Part shown: positions 16,688 to 25,073 of the stretch, piece by piece
How positions within the stretch are numbered: position 1 is the first letter of the stretch
Layout: each line of letters begins with the position of its first letter
NCBI GenBank assembly: GCA_016342415.1
Contig: JAEIOD010000005.1
Coordinates: 62,001-126,000, forward strand
DNA from: Clostridiales bacterium
GTDB taxonomy: Bacteria; Bacillota; Clostridia; Peptostreptococcales; Acidaminobacteraceae
Direction of reading: 5' to 3'
DNA length: 64,000 nucleotides
The notes under the pieces: generated by a model
The model's input: only the letters and a program-made list of their open reading frames with translations
Databases searched by the model: none
Told to the model about the DNA's origin: nothing
Program-made: the position numbers and the translations under genes

Positions 16688-16765
16688 TGTATTTTTCTGT
16701 TTTTTAATCATTATAACTGTTTTTTTTACATTGTTTTGTATAGAATGGATACATGGGGGGATTAT

Positions 16766-17185
16766 ATGTATAGATATTCAAAAAGAACTATTGGTTTAAA
16801 TTTTGCTTTTGCAATTATGTTGGTATTTTCAGCTGTCATATTAAGTGTGGATTTCTGGTATCGTTTGGTTATTGGCTTTATGAGTGTTTTGATTTTAAAG
16901 GATGCCATTAAAGAGTTGTATGCTACTTTTGAACTCAAAGGCGATCGAATGGTGGTTCGTTTTAAAGAAAAAACAACTAAGGAAATTCTGTATAGGGATA
17001 TGAAATATTTGACAATAACTCGAAAGAATAAAAAATGGATTGTTATTGCAGATGATGAAGGTATTTTGTTTACGATAAAACCTAGAATCGAAAATCATAA
17101 GGAAATGGTTGCAGATTTGATGAGATTGAATAAAAGTAATAAAAAGCTTGAAGTTCATGATTATATCAAGAAAACTTATAAATAG
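16766..17185 (+). CDS. Membrane protein with PH-like cytosolic domain, unknown function
   Basis: The start is placed at ATG 16766, just after GGGGGGA; an in-frame TTG at 16736 lacks a ribosome binding site. The 139 residues comprise two adjacent membrane segments (about residues 9-50) and a beta-strand-rich tail (FELKGDRMVVRF, REILYRDMKYLTI-like pattern, WIVIADDEGILFTIKP) that resembles small bacterial PH-like domains, then a basic helix. It is followed by a terminator and sits between ylqH and dprA. I do not recognise a named family. Confidence 0.65.
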   Translation: MYRYSKRTIGLNFAFAIMLVFSAVILSVDFWYRLVIGFMSVLILKDAIKELYATFELKGDRMVVRFKEKTTKEILYRDMKYLTITRKNKKWIVIADDEGILFTIKPRIENHKEMVADLMRLNKSNKKLEVHDYIKKTYK

Positions 17186-17206
17186 AGCTTGGCTCTATTT
17201 TTTTTT
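17181..17206 (+). terminator. Intrinsic terminator
   Basis: AATAGAGC and GCTCTATT pair around a TTG loop, followed by a run of T to 17206. Confidence 0.85.
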
Positions 17207-17212
17207 GTATTA

Positions 17213-17241
17213 TTGCAATGAATTGAAGCGTATGGTATGCT
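17213..17241 (+). promoter_or_regulatory. Promoter of dprA
   Basis: TTGCAA (17213-17218) and TATGCT (17236-17241) are 17 bp apart, and TGG before the -10 supplies an extended TG. It lies 26 bp before ATG 17267. Confidence 0.6.
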
Positions 17242-17266
17242 AATGTAAAAATATGGAAGGTACGCT

Positions 17267-18079
17267 ATGACGAAAAAAGACTTGTTTATACTTTTATCCA
17301 ACTCAAAATTCCAAGGACAAACAGCGTGTAAGTACATTAATAAAGAAAAAAAAGTCATTAATGACAAAAACTTAATAGATTTTATTCGTGCATTGGAACC
17401 GGAACGATTAACTTCTTTAAAAGAAGAAATAGTCAATAACCAAGTTAAGTTGATAGAAAATCCTCTGCCGAACATCTATAATCCGCCACCGTATTTATGG
17501 GCGAAAGGCGTAGGGGAATTGTCTAAACGATCAGTCAGTGTGATAGGATCTAGAAATTGCAGCACGTATGGTAAAACGGTAGCTTATGAAATCGGTAAAG
17601 CACTTGGGAGACATAATGTGCAAGTTATAAGTGGTTTGGCATATGGAGTGGATGTTATGGCACATAAAGGAGCTCTATCGGTAGATGGGACAACCGTTGC
17701 AGTTTTGGGTTCTGGTGTGTTGAATTGTTATCCCAAAGGGCATTTAAGCGTTTTTAATGATATTCTGACCCGGGGGCTTGTTGTTTCAGAGTATGGTTTG
17801 TATGGTAAACCACTAAAACATCACTTTCCGTTTAGAAATAGAATTATCAGCGGATTGAGTCAAGTCGTTTTAGTTGTAGAAGCGAAAGAAAAGAGTGGTA
17901 CGATGATAACTGTTAAATATGCTCTAGATCAGGGTAAAACTATTATGGCAGTGCCGGGTCGTATTGATTCCGAACTATCTAAAGGCACTCATCGTTTGAT
18001 AGGTGAAGGTGCTAAAATTTACACAAAGGTAGATGATGTTTTAGAAGAATTAATTAATTATACAAAAAAAAACTTGTAA
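17267..18079 (+). CDS. dprA: DNA-processing protein DprA (Smf)
   Basis: DprA binds incoming single-stranded DNA and loads RecA during transformation. The Rossmann-like core spans residues about 85-260 with SVIGSRNCSTYG, ISGLAYGVDVMAHKGAL, VAVLGSGVLNCYPKGH, FPFRNRIISGLS and the EAKEKSGTMITVKYALDQG segment. At 270 residues it is somewhat short: the N-terminal part is abbreviated and there is no C-terminal winged helix. Synteny with topA-codY matches other Firmicutes. No other competence gene is in the window. Confidence 0.94.
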   Translation: MTKKDLFILLSNSKFQGQTACKYINKEKKVINDKNLIDFIRALEPERLTSLKEEIVNNQVKLIENPLPNIYNPPPYLWAKGVGELSKRSVSVIGSRNCSTYGKTVAYEIGKALGRHNVQVISGLAYGVDVMAHKGALSVDGTTVAVLGSGVLNCYPKGHLSVFNDILTRGLVVSEYGLYGKPLKHHFPFRNRIISGLSQVVLVVEAKEKSGTMITVKYALDQGKTIMAVPGRIDSELSKGTHRLIGEGAKIYTKVDDVLEELINYTKKNL

Positions 18080-18133
18080 AGCTTCCAATTGTGGTTATAA
18101 TAGTCTAGGTGAGTAAATTATCAGAAAGTAACG

Positions 18134-18159
18134 TTTTTTTCAGACAATTCTGAAAAAAA
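18134..18159. promoter_or_regulatory. Dyad with CodY-box-like sequence upstream of topA-codY
   Basis: An 11-bp inverted repeat (TTTTTTTCAGA, CAAT loop, TCTGAAAAAAA). Within it, TTTTTTCAGACAATT (18135-18149) matches 12 of 15 positions of the CodY consensus AATTTTCWGAAAATT. T-runs precede rather than follow the stem, so it is not a terminator. CodY autoregulation through this site is inferred. Confidence 0.5.
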
Positions 18160-18219
18160 GATTGACAAGAGGCATATAATCAGATTTACTATAAAAGTAA
18201 TGTTTTAATATATTAGGTA

Positions 18220-18247
18220 TTGTTTATTTTAATTATTCTTGTATAAT
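18220..18247 (+). promoter_or_regulatory. Promoter of topA-codY
   Basis: TTGTTT (18220-18225) and a perfect TATAAT (18242-18247) are 16 bp apart. Initiation would be near 18254, which rules out the in-frame TTG at 18253 as the topA start. Confidence 0.6.
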
Positions 18248-18276
18248 ATACATTGCTGGAAAACAACGGAGGGTTT

Positions 18277-20346
18277 ATGTCAAAATACTTAGTAATAGTT
18301 GAATCGCCTGCAAAGGCAAAAACAATCGAAAAATTTTTAGGAAAGAATTACACCGTACTTGCGTCGGTTGGTCATATAAGAGATTTGCCTAAGAGTAAAA
18401 TGGGCATTAATATAGAAGACAACTTTGAACCTGCTTATATTAATATAAGGGGAAAAGGCCCAGTTATTAAAGACTTGAAGAAAGTTGCTAAAAAAGCAGA
18501 TAAAGTTTTTCTCGCAACTGACCCCGATAGGGAAGGCGAGGCAATTGCATGGCATTTGGCTTTCATTCTCGGTATAGATTTAAACGATAAAGTACGTGTA
18601 GCATTTAATGAGATCACAAAGGAAACAGTAAAAGAAGCGATCAAGCATCCAACCACGATTGATACAAATCTTGTAGATGCTCAACAAGCTAGAAGAGTTT
18701 TAGATCGTCTAGTGGGTTATTCAATTTCGCCCTTATTATGGAGAAAAGTAAGAAAAGGTCTAAGTGCAGGTAGAGTTCAATCTGTTGCTACAAAGATGAT
18801 TTGTGACCGAGAAAATGAAATTAATGCATTTGAAAAAGAAGAATACTGGTCTTTAGATTTCAATTTTCAAAATGTTGAAAAAAAATCTTTTAAGGCAAGT
18901 TATGTTGCTTCAGATAATCAAAAAGCTGATTTTAAAGTAGAATCAGATGTACAATCTGTTATGGATGACTTAAAGAAAGATGCATACGTTGTAGATTCCA
19001 TTCAGACGCGTGAAAAAACGAGAAAATCACAACCCTGTTTTACAACTTCTAGACTTCAACAAGAAGCGTCAAACAAACTTGGTTTTTCTACAAAAAAGAC
19101 TATGATGGTTGCTCAGCAGCTATATGAGGGTATTAAATTACCTAAAGTCGGAAGTGTAGGATTAATCACTTACATGAGAACGGATTCTACTAGAATTTCA
19201 GATTCTGCTAAAGACGCAGTAAATGACTTTATAAAAGAAGAATATGGCGAAGCTTATATTGGTAGCGAGTTAAAAGTTAAAAAAAGCAAGAACGCTCAGG
19301 ATGCACATGAGGCTATTCGTGCAACTGATGTTCTGAGAACGCCGGAATCTATTGAAGACTTCTTAACAAAAGATCAAAACAAGCTGTATAAATTAATATG
19401 GGAACGGTTTGTTTCCTCATTAATGGCACCTGCTAGATTCGAAGCGTTGACTGTAGAAATAAAGAACAATAATCATCTTATTCGCTCGACAGGGTCCAAA
19501 CAAGTATTTGATGGTTTCTTAAAGGTTTATTCTTTTGGTACGAGTAGTGATAAAATTTTACCGGATTTGAAAGAAGGTGAAACTTTAAAACTTGAAAAAA
19601 TGTTACCTGAGCAACATTTTACACAACCTCCAGCTCGATATACTGAAGCAACACTGGTTCGTGAAATGGAAGAAAAGGGTATCGGTAGACCAAGTACTTA
19701 CGCACCAACTATCAGTACAGTGATTAGTAGGGGATATGTCGCTCGTGACAAGAAAAATCTTTTGCCTACTGAACTAGGTGGTATAATCAATGAAATAATG
19801 GAAAATTACTTTGCCAGAATCATTGAAGTGAATTTCACAGCCGATATGGAAAAACAGTTTGACGAAGTTGAAGGTGGTGAAATGGAATGGAAAGAAGTTA
19901 TTAAATCTTTCTACGGACCATTTGATGCGTTGATTGAAAAAGCTGAAGGTGATATTGAAAAAGTAGATTTAACTGAACCTACTGATATTCCATGTGATAT
20001 TTGTGGTAATATGATGAATATTAAACATGGTAGATTTGGTAAGTTCCTAGCTTGTTCTGATTATCCGGAATGTAAAAATACAAAACCGATTCTTAATAAA
20101 ATCGGGGTTAATTGCCCTGAGTGTGGAACTGGTGAAGTGGTGGAAAGGAAAACTAAGAAATTTAAAACTTTCTATGGTTGTTCCGAATTCCCTAATTGCA
20201 ATTTTATGTCATGGCATAAACCTGTTGATAAAAAGTGTCCTACATGTTCTAAAAATATGATTGAATATAAGACGAAGAAGAAACATGAATATAAATGTAC
20301 TGATAAAGATTGCGGTTATAGCGAAGAAATATCTGAGGAAAAATAG
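18277..20346 (+). CDS. topA: DNA topoisomerase I
   Basis: Type IA topoisomerase that relaxes negative supercoils. The start is ATG 18277 behind CGGAGGG. The TOPRIM domain opens with YLVIVESPAKAKTIEKFLG and includes LATDPDREGEAIAWHL. The active-site tyrosine lies in GLITYMRTDSTRIS. The C-terminus holds three zinc-ribbon units (CDICG...C..YPEC, CPECG...CSEFPNC, CPTCS...CTDKDC). At 689 residues it is full length. codY follows after nine bases, so they share a transcript. Confidence 0.98.
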   Translation: MSKYLVIVESPAKAKTIEKFLGKNYTVLASVGHIRDLPKSKMGINIEDNFEPAYINIRGKGPVIKDLKKVAKKADKVFLATDPDREGEAIAWHLAFILGIDLNDKVRVAFNEITKETVKEAIKHPTTIDTNLVDAQQARRVLDRLVGYSISPLLWRKVRKGLSAGRVQSVATKMICDRENEINAFEKEEYWSLDFNFQNVEKKSFKASYVASDNQKADFKVESDVQSVMDDLKKDAYVVDSIQTREKTRKSQPCFTTSRLQQEASNKLGFSTKKTMMVAQQLYEGIKLPKVGSVGLITYMRTDSTRISDSAKDAVNDFIKEEYGEAYIGSELKVKKSKNAQDAHEAIRATDVLRTPESIEDFLTKDQNKLYKLIWERFVSSLMAPARFEALTVEIKNNNHLIRSTGSKQVFDGFLKVYSFGTSSDKILPDLKEGETLKLEKMLPEQHFTQPPARYTEATLVREMEEKGIGRPSTYAPTISTVISRGYVARDKKNLLPTELGGIINEIMENYFARIIEVNFTADMEKQFDEVEGGEMEWKEVIKSFYGPFDALIEKAEGDIEKVDLTEPTDIPCDICGNMMNIKHGRFGKFLACSDYPECKNTKPILNKIGVNCPECGTGEVVERKTKKFKTFYGCSEFPNCNFMSWHKPVDKKCPTCSKNMIEYKTKKKHEYKCTDKDCGYSEEISEEK

Positions 20347-20355
20347 GAGGTCCTA

Positions 20356-21141
20356 ATGTTAAAAGAATTACTTGAAAAAACTAGAAAATTGAATTTGATA
20401 TTGCAAGATAGAGGTGAGGAAAAAGTATCATTTAATGAATTGTGTGATACTATCGCTGAAATACTGGAAGTAAATGTTTATATTATCAATGCAAAAGGTA
20501 AAATATTAGGTTCTAAAATGGTAGATACTAATACAAGTTCTATTCTTGCTGATCCAGAAACGGGAGAACTGTTCTTCTCTGAAGAACATAATGAAAACAT
20601 GTTAAGAATTGTTGAAACAACACCTAACTTGACAGCAAATCAAATTACAACAACTTTTAGAGGTGATACTGAATCATATAACAAACATGTTTCTATAGTG
20701 CCTATAAAAGGTAAAGGTCAAAGAATCGGAACATTCGTATTGGCTAGAATGGGTGACGAATTTAGTGATTCGGATATGATTTTAGCTGAAAATGCTGCAA
20801 CGGTTGTATCTATGGAAATCATGAAGGCTAGAAACCTTGAAAGAGCAGCTTTAGAGAGAAAAAAATCTGTTGTAAAAATGGCAATTGAGTCATTATCATT
20901 CTCTGAGTTAGAAGCAATTGAGCATATTTTCAAAGAATTAGAAGGTAGTGAAGGATTGTTGGTTGCCAGTAAAGTAGCTGACAGAGTCGGTATAACTCGT
21001 TCTGTTATTGTTAATGCTCTTAGAAAATTCGAATCAGCTGGAGTTATTGAATCAAGATCATTAGGTATGAAAGGTACTCATATCAGAATTTTAAATGATG
21101 AATTGATACCTGAATTAAACTCTATAAAAAGAAGATATTAA
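20356..21141 (+). CDS. codY: Global nutrient-responsive regulator CodY
   Basis: CodY senses branched-chain amino acids and GTP and represses stationary-phase, nutrient-uptake and often motility genes. The 261 residues comprise an N-terminal GAF-like ligand domain (NELCDTIAEILEVNVYIIN) and a C-terminal winged helix (VASKVADRVGITRSVIVNAL, then RKFESAGVIESRSLGMKG). It starts behind AGGAGGTCC, nine bases after topA. A CodY-box-like dyad lies 5' of topA. Its place immediately before flgB is the same as in B. subtilis. Confidence 0.97.
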   Translation: MLKELLEKTRKLNLILQDRGEEKVSFNELCDTIAEILEVNVYIINAKGKILGSKMVDTNTSSILADPETGELFFSEEHNENMLRIVETTPNLTANQITTTFRGDTESYNKHVSIVPIKGKGQRIGTFVLARMGDEFSDSDMILAENAATVVSMEIMKARNLERAALERKKSVVKMAIESLSFSELEAIEHIFKELEGSEGLLVASKVADRVGITRSVIVNALRKFESAGVIESRSLGMKGTHIRILNDELIPELNSIKRRY

Positions 21142-21157
21142 GTTAGAATAGATATAT

Positions 21158-21187
21158 AAAGCTTTACGGTTATCCGTGAAGCTTTTT
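21158..21187 (+). terminator. Intrinsic terminator after codY
   Basis: AAGCTTTACGG pairs with CCGTGAAGCTT (one G-U) around a TTAT loop and is followed by a T-run. It separates codY from the flagellar operon. Confidence 0.88.
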
Positions 21188-21214
21188 TGATTCCACTAGA
21201 TATTGTATAAAACC

Positions 21215-21243
21215 TAAACAAAAATCAATATATATGGTATAAT
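21215..21243 (+). promoter_or_regulatory. SigA-type promoter of the fla/che operon
   Basis: TAAACA (21215-21220) and TATAAT (21238-21243) are 17 bp apart, with TGG before the -10 giving an extended TG. The leader would start near 21250, where CGGTATAAA (21249-21257) can pair with TTTATATCG (21270-21278). Confidence 0.6.
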
Positions 21244-21284
21244 ATAATCGGTATAAATAAAAATAACTTTTTATATCGTATGTA

Positions 21285-21312
21285 TAAAAAATGTAATGGT
21301 TTATGCCGAAAA
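21285..21312 (+). promoter_or_regulatory. SigD-like promoter of the fla/che operon
   Basis: TAAA (21285-21288), 16 bp, then GCCGAAAA (21305-21312) resembles the sigma-28 consensus TAAA-N15-GCCGATAT. The implied leader is very short, because AGGAGG begins at about 21320. sigD lies at the far end of the same operon, so positive feedback is possible. Confidence 0.4.
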
Positions 21313-21330
21313 TAGTAGTAGGAGGTTCTT

Positions 21331-21717
21331 ATGTTAAAAAACGCATTCAATACAATAAACTTATACAATAAAGCTTTAGATGCTTCGTGGTTAAAAAATG
21401 AAGCGATTACTAATAACATAGCCAATGCAAATACTCCAAATTATAAAAGAGAAACAGTAGAATTTGAAGAAGTGCTGAAAAGGGCTATGGGGAATCCTGC
21501 TATATCGATGACTAAAACCAACGAAAAACACATGCCGTTGATGAATAATATGAATCCGGTTGTAATCAAAGACAAGAGTACCAGCTTTAGAAAAGATGGT
21601 AACAATGTCAACATAGATACTGAAATGGCTTATTTAGCGGAAAATCAAATAAAGTACGAAACGCTTACAAAGCAATTGAATAGTAATTTAAAACGACTTA
21701 GAATTGTCATGGAATAG
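21331..21717 (+). CDS. flgB: Flagellar basal-body rod protein FlgB
   Basis: Proximal rod subunit, 128 residues, first gene of the fla/che operon. It carries the rod/hook family N-terminal motif NEAITNNIANANTPNYKRET, used to start axial assembly, and a C-terminal helix (MAYLAENQIKYETLTKQLN) that pairs with it. It starts at ATG 21331 behind TAGGAGGT. flgC follows after 13 bases. Confidence 0.96.
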   Translation: MLKNAFNTINLYNKALDASWLKNEAITNNIANANTPNYKRETVEFEEVLKRAMGNPAISMTKTNEKHMPLMNNMNPVVIKDKSTSFRKDGNNVNIDTEMAYLAENQIKYETLTKQLNSNLKRLRIVME

Positions 21718-21730
21718 GAAGGTGAATTAG

Positions 21731-22174
21731 ATGTCTTTGTTTAAATCGTTAAATGTAAGTGCCACTGGTTTAACCGCCGAAAGACTCAGGATGGATGTTA
21801 TCTCTAAAAATATCGCGAATGCTAATACAACACGAACTTTAGCAGGTACACCTTATCGGAGACAGATGGCAGTATTCAAAGAACAAGGTCCTGAGAATAA
21901 ATTTCAGGCAATGTTAGATAAAGCTAAAGGCGAGTATACGATTGGACATGGTGTTGAAGTTTCTGAAATTGTAGAAGATCAATCAGATTTCAAACGTGTT
22001 TACAATCCTGGTCATCCAGATGCTGATGATGAAGGATATGTGTTGATGCCTAATGTAGATGTTGTTACTGAAATGATTAATTTAATGTCTGCATCAAGAT
22101 CTTATGAGGCAAATGTTACAGCGATTAATAGTGCTAAGTCGATGGCTATGAAAGCTTTAGAAATAGGTAGATAA
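21731..22174 (+). CDS. flgC: Flagellar basal-body rod protein FlgC
   Basis: Rod subunit of 147 residues. The N-terminal motif MDVISKNIANANTTRT and the C-terminal coiled-coil segment (VTEMINLMSASRSYEANVTA) are the conserved ends of the axial protein family, with the FlgC-typical HPDADDEGYV in between. The ribosome binding site is AAGGTGA. fliE follows closely. Confidence 0.97.
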   Translation: MSLFKSLNVSATGLTAERLRMDVISKNIANANTTRTLAGTPYRRQMAVFKEQGPENKFQAMLDKAKGEYTIGHGVEVSEIVEDQSDFKRVYNPGHPDADDEGYVLMPNVDVVTEMINLMSASRSYEANVTAINSAKSMAMKALEIGR

Positions 22175-22188
22175 AATTGGGGGGCCTA

Positions 22189-22479
22189 ATGGACGGGATT
22201 AAAGCAGTACAATCTGGCAATATCATTAAGGTTGGATCGGAAAATTCAAAAGTATCAAATGTAGATTTTAAAGATTTTTTAATTGAGTCATTAGAAAAAG
22301 TCAATGCTGATCAGCTGTATGCAGAAAAAATGGATGAAGCATTGATTTTAGGAGAAACGGATAATCTGCATGATGTTATGATTGCATCACAGAAAGCAGA
22401 GGTGTCTTTAAGTTTTGCCGTTCAAGTTCGTAATAAGGTTCTCGAAGCTTACAAAGAAATAATGAGAATTCAAATGTAG
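22189..22479 (+). CDS. fliE: Flagellar hook-basal body protein FliE
   Basis: FliE joins the MS ring to the rod. The start is set at ATG 22189, just after a GGGGGG ribosome binding site; an in-frame TTG at 22177 would lie before that site. The 96 residues show the FliE pattern, especially DNLHDVMIASQKAEVSLSFA followed by QVRNKVLEAYKEIMRIQM. It lies between flgC and fliF as in nearly all Firmicutes. Confidence 0.95.
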   Translation: MDGIKAVQSGNIIKVGSENSKVSNVDFKDFLIESLEKVNADQLYAEKMDEALILGETDNLHDVMIASQKAEVSLSFAVQVRNKVLEAYKEIMRIQM

Positions 22480-22493
22480 AAAGAGGTGTGTAG

Positions 22494-24053
22494 ATGGCGG
22501 AACTGTTCCAAAGGATTAGAACACAGGTCGTGACATTCATACAATCACTCGATAAAAAAATGAGAATATGGCTTGCAGTTGGAGCCCTTTTTGTCGTTGT
22601 CATTGTTGCAGGTATATTATTTTTATCAAGGCCAACTTATGTGCCTTTAGCGTCTGGTCTAGAGTATGATGAGATGTCTAAAATTGTTACTATGTTAGAT
22701 GAAAAAAACATTGCGCATAAAGATGAAGGTAATGTTGTTTTAGTTAGTACAAACGACTTAACCAAAGCTAAAATGGGTATGGCGGTAGATGCTGGAATTA
22801 GTATGCCTGATTATGGTTGGACTGATGTCATGGCAAATACGAGTTTTACCATGACCAATCAAATGAGAGAACAGCAAATACGACTTGCGAAAGCTAATGA
22901 ACTTGCAAATGGCATTGAAGAGTATATTCAAGGCGTCGAAAAAGCAAAAGTAGAACTTTATATTGCTGAAAAATCAAGTTTTCTATTAGATGAACCTTCT
23001 CAATCAAGCGTTAGTGTGATGTTGCAACTTGAAAAGGGATTTGTGTTCACAGAGGGACAAGTTTCGGGTTTGGTCAATTTTCTAATGAATGCTGTAGAAA
23101 ATTTACCAAAGGAAAACATAACCATTATCGATCAAACAGGACAAACGTTAAATCGTTTCAGTGATCAGACAGCAGCTTTTATTGCATCGACTAATTACGA
23201 GCAAGAAAAAACTGTAGAAACACAAATAGAAGAAAAACTAACCAAATTCTTGGGATCTGTGTACGGTAGGGACAATGTCGAAGTCATAGTGAGTGTAAAA
23301 TTAGGTTTTGATGACTATTCTTCTACTTCTAAAGTTTACTCACCGCCGGTTGAAGGAGAAACGTCGGGCATCGCAAGAAGTCTAGCAAAGATATCCGAAA
23401 AAGTGTCATCTGGAAGTACAGCAGAAGGTGTTCCTGGTACTGATAGCAATGGTGAAACGACGGATTATCCTACAGGGAGCGATTCGGGAAATAATATTGA
23501 ATCAGCATCAGAAACTATCAATTATGAATTAAATGAAGTTGTAACTGTGTTGACCAAAGCTAAAGGTGCAGTTGAAGACATCAGTATATCAATTTTATTG
23601 AATACAGCTGTTATAGAAAATGAAATTATGACGGATGAACATAAACAAGAAGTAGTTAACTTAGTGACAACTGCTGCTGGTATTGAAACCAGAAAAGTCC
23701 AAGTCAGTGCAATGAAGTTTACGGATAACGAATTAGGTGTAACTGTATACAGTTCAGAAGATGAACTGGTATCACCGGGTATCCCGCTTTGGTTGGTTGG
23801 TCTTATCATTGGTGTATTAGCGATTGGAGTCATTGCCTTCTTTATCTATAACAAATCGAAATCTACAAGAGCTAAAGATAAGGAAATTGCAGAGATACAA
23901 GCTATTGAAGAAGCTAAACGTCAAGAAGAACTTGAAGAAATCAGGACCGATGTGGAAGATAAATCAAGTCCGAAATATCAAATCGAGAAATTTATTGATG
24001 CCAAACCAGAAGCGGTTGCAGCATTATTAAGATCATGGATGTCAGAAACTTAG
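22494..24053 (+). CDS. fliF: Flagellar MS-ring protein FliF
   Basis: The 519-residue MS-ring subunit forms the base of the flagellum in the membrane. It has two transmembrane segments (about residues 25-44 and 432-453) around a large extracytoplasmic region with the ring-building motifs (TYVPLASGLEYDEMSKIV, ANELANGIEEYIQGVEKAKV). A low-complexity Ser/Gly/Thr-rich stretch lies near residues 300-340. The cytoplasmic tail ends with IDAKPEAVAALLRSWMSE, which binds FliG. The fliG gene starts nine bases later. Confidence 0.97.
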   Translation: MAELFQRIRTQVVTFIQSLDKKMRIWLAVGALFVVVIVAGILFLSRPTYVPLASGLEYDEMSKIVTMLDEKNIAHKDEGNVVLVSTNDLTKAKMGMAVDAGISMPDYGWTDVMANTSFTMTNQMREQQIRLAKANELANGIEEYIQGVEKAKVELYIAEKSSFLLDEPSQSSVSVMLQLEKGFVFTEGQVSGLVNFLMNAVENLPKENITIIDQTGQTLNRFSDQTAAFIASTNYEQEKTVETQIEEKLTKFLGSVYGRDNVEVIVSVKLGFDDYSSTSKVYSPPVEGETSGIARSLAKISEKVSSGSTAEGVPGTDSNGETTDYPTGSDSGNNIESASETINYELNEVVTVLTKAKGAVEDISISILLNTAVIENEIMTDEHKQEVVNLVTTAAGIETRKVQVSAMKFTDNELGVTVYSSEDELVSPGIPLWLVGLIIGVLAIGVIAFFIYNKSKSTRAKDKEIAEIQAIEEAKRQEELEEIRTDVEDKSSPKYQIEKFIDAKPEAVAALLRSWMSET

Positions 24054-24062
24054 AGGTGTTAT

Positions 24063-25073
24063 ATGTCGAAAAAAAATGAGAGAAACGGAAAACAAAAAGC
24101 CGCTATACTTTTGATTGCTCTGGGATCAGATAAATCGGCTAAGGTATTTAGCCATCTTCAAGACGAAGAGATAGAAGAGTTGACATTGGAAATTGCTAAT
24201 ATGCAACGGGTTTCAACAGATGAAAAAGAGGAAATTCTTGAGGAGTTTTATGAAATATGTCTGGCACAGGACTTCATTTCAGAAGGTGGTATCTCATATG
24301 CTAAGGATGTACTTGAAAAAGCAATGGGATCACAAAAGGCTCTTGAGATTATCAATAAGTTAACTGCATCATTACAAGTACGTCCGTTTGACTTTGTAAG
24401 ACGTACTGATGCAACTCAGTTGTTAAACTTCATACAAAATGAACACCCACAAACGCTTGCTTTGATTTTGTCTTATTTAAACCCGAATCAGGCTGCATCA
24501 ATACTTTCAGCGCTACCACAGGAAAAACAAGCGGATGTTGCTCAGCGTATTGCAATAATGGATAGAACATCTCCGGAAGTCATTAAAGAGGTTGAACAAG
24601 TACTTGAAAGAAAATTATCATCAATGATGACTCAGGATTATGCTTCTACAGGTGGTATTCAGGCAATTGTTGAAATTTTATTATCGGTTGATCGTGGTAC
24701 TGAGAAGTTTATTATGGAAACCCTTGAAATACAAAAAGCTGACCTTGCAGAAGAAATTCGTAAGCGTATGTTTGTATTTGAAGATATCGTTAATCTTGAC
24801 AGTGTTTCAATTCAAAGATTTATTCGAGAAATTGATAACAGTGATTTGTCTGTTGCACTTAAAGCTTCTACTGATGAAGTTAAAGAAGTCATCTATGCCA
24901 ATATGTCCAAACGTATGGCTGAAATGCTGGCAGAAGACATGGAGTTTATGGGTCCTGTTCGTTTAAGAGATGTTGAGGAAGCACAACAGAAAATTGTTAA
25001 TGTCATAAGAAAGCTTGAAGAAGCTGGTGAAATTATAATTGCGCGTGGTGGAGGAGATGAGTTAATTGTCTAA
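24063..25073 (+). CDS. fliG: Flagellar motor switch protein FliG
   Basis: FliG is the rotor protein that meets MotA. The 336 residues include the EHPQ motif (QNEHPQTLALILSYLNPNQA, about residues 128-148) in the middle domain and the C-terminal torque helix with charged residues (FVFEDIVNLDSVSIQRFIRE, about residues 237-257). It starts behind GAGGTG. The end overlaps the TTG start of fliH by 8 bp. Confidence 0.98.
   Translation: MSKKNERNGKQKAAILLIALGSDKSAKVFSHLQDEEIEELTLEIANMQRVSTDEKEEILEEFYEICLAQDFISEGGISYAKDVLEKAMGSQKALEIINKLTASLQVRPFDFVRRTDATQLLNFIQNEHPQTLALILSYLNPNQAASILSALPQEKQADVAQRIAIMDRTSPEVIKEVEQVLERKLSSMMTQDYASTGGIQAIVEILLSVDRGTEKFIMETLEIQKADLAEEIRKRMFVFEDIVNLDSVSIQRFIREIDNSDLSVALKASTDEVKEVIYANMSKRMAEMLAEDMEFMGPVRLRDVEEAQQKIVNVIRKLEEAGEIIIARGGGDELIV

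Noticed and set aside
18162..18192. TTGACA at 18162 as the main topA promoter
   Set aside because: No good -10 lies 16-18 bp downstream; the best match (TACTAT) needs a 19-bp spacer. The TATAAT at 18242 is preferred.
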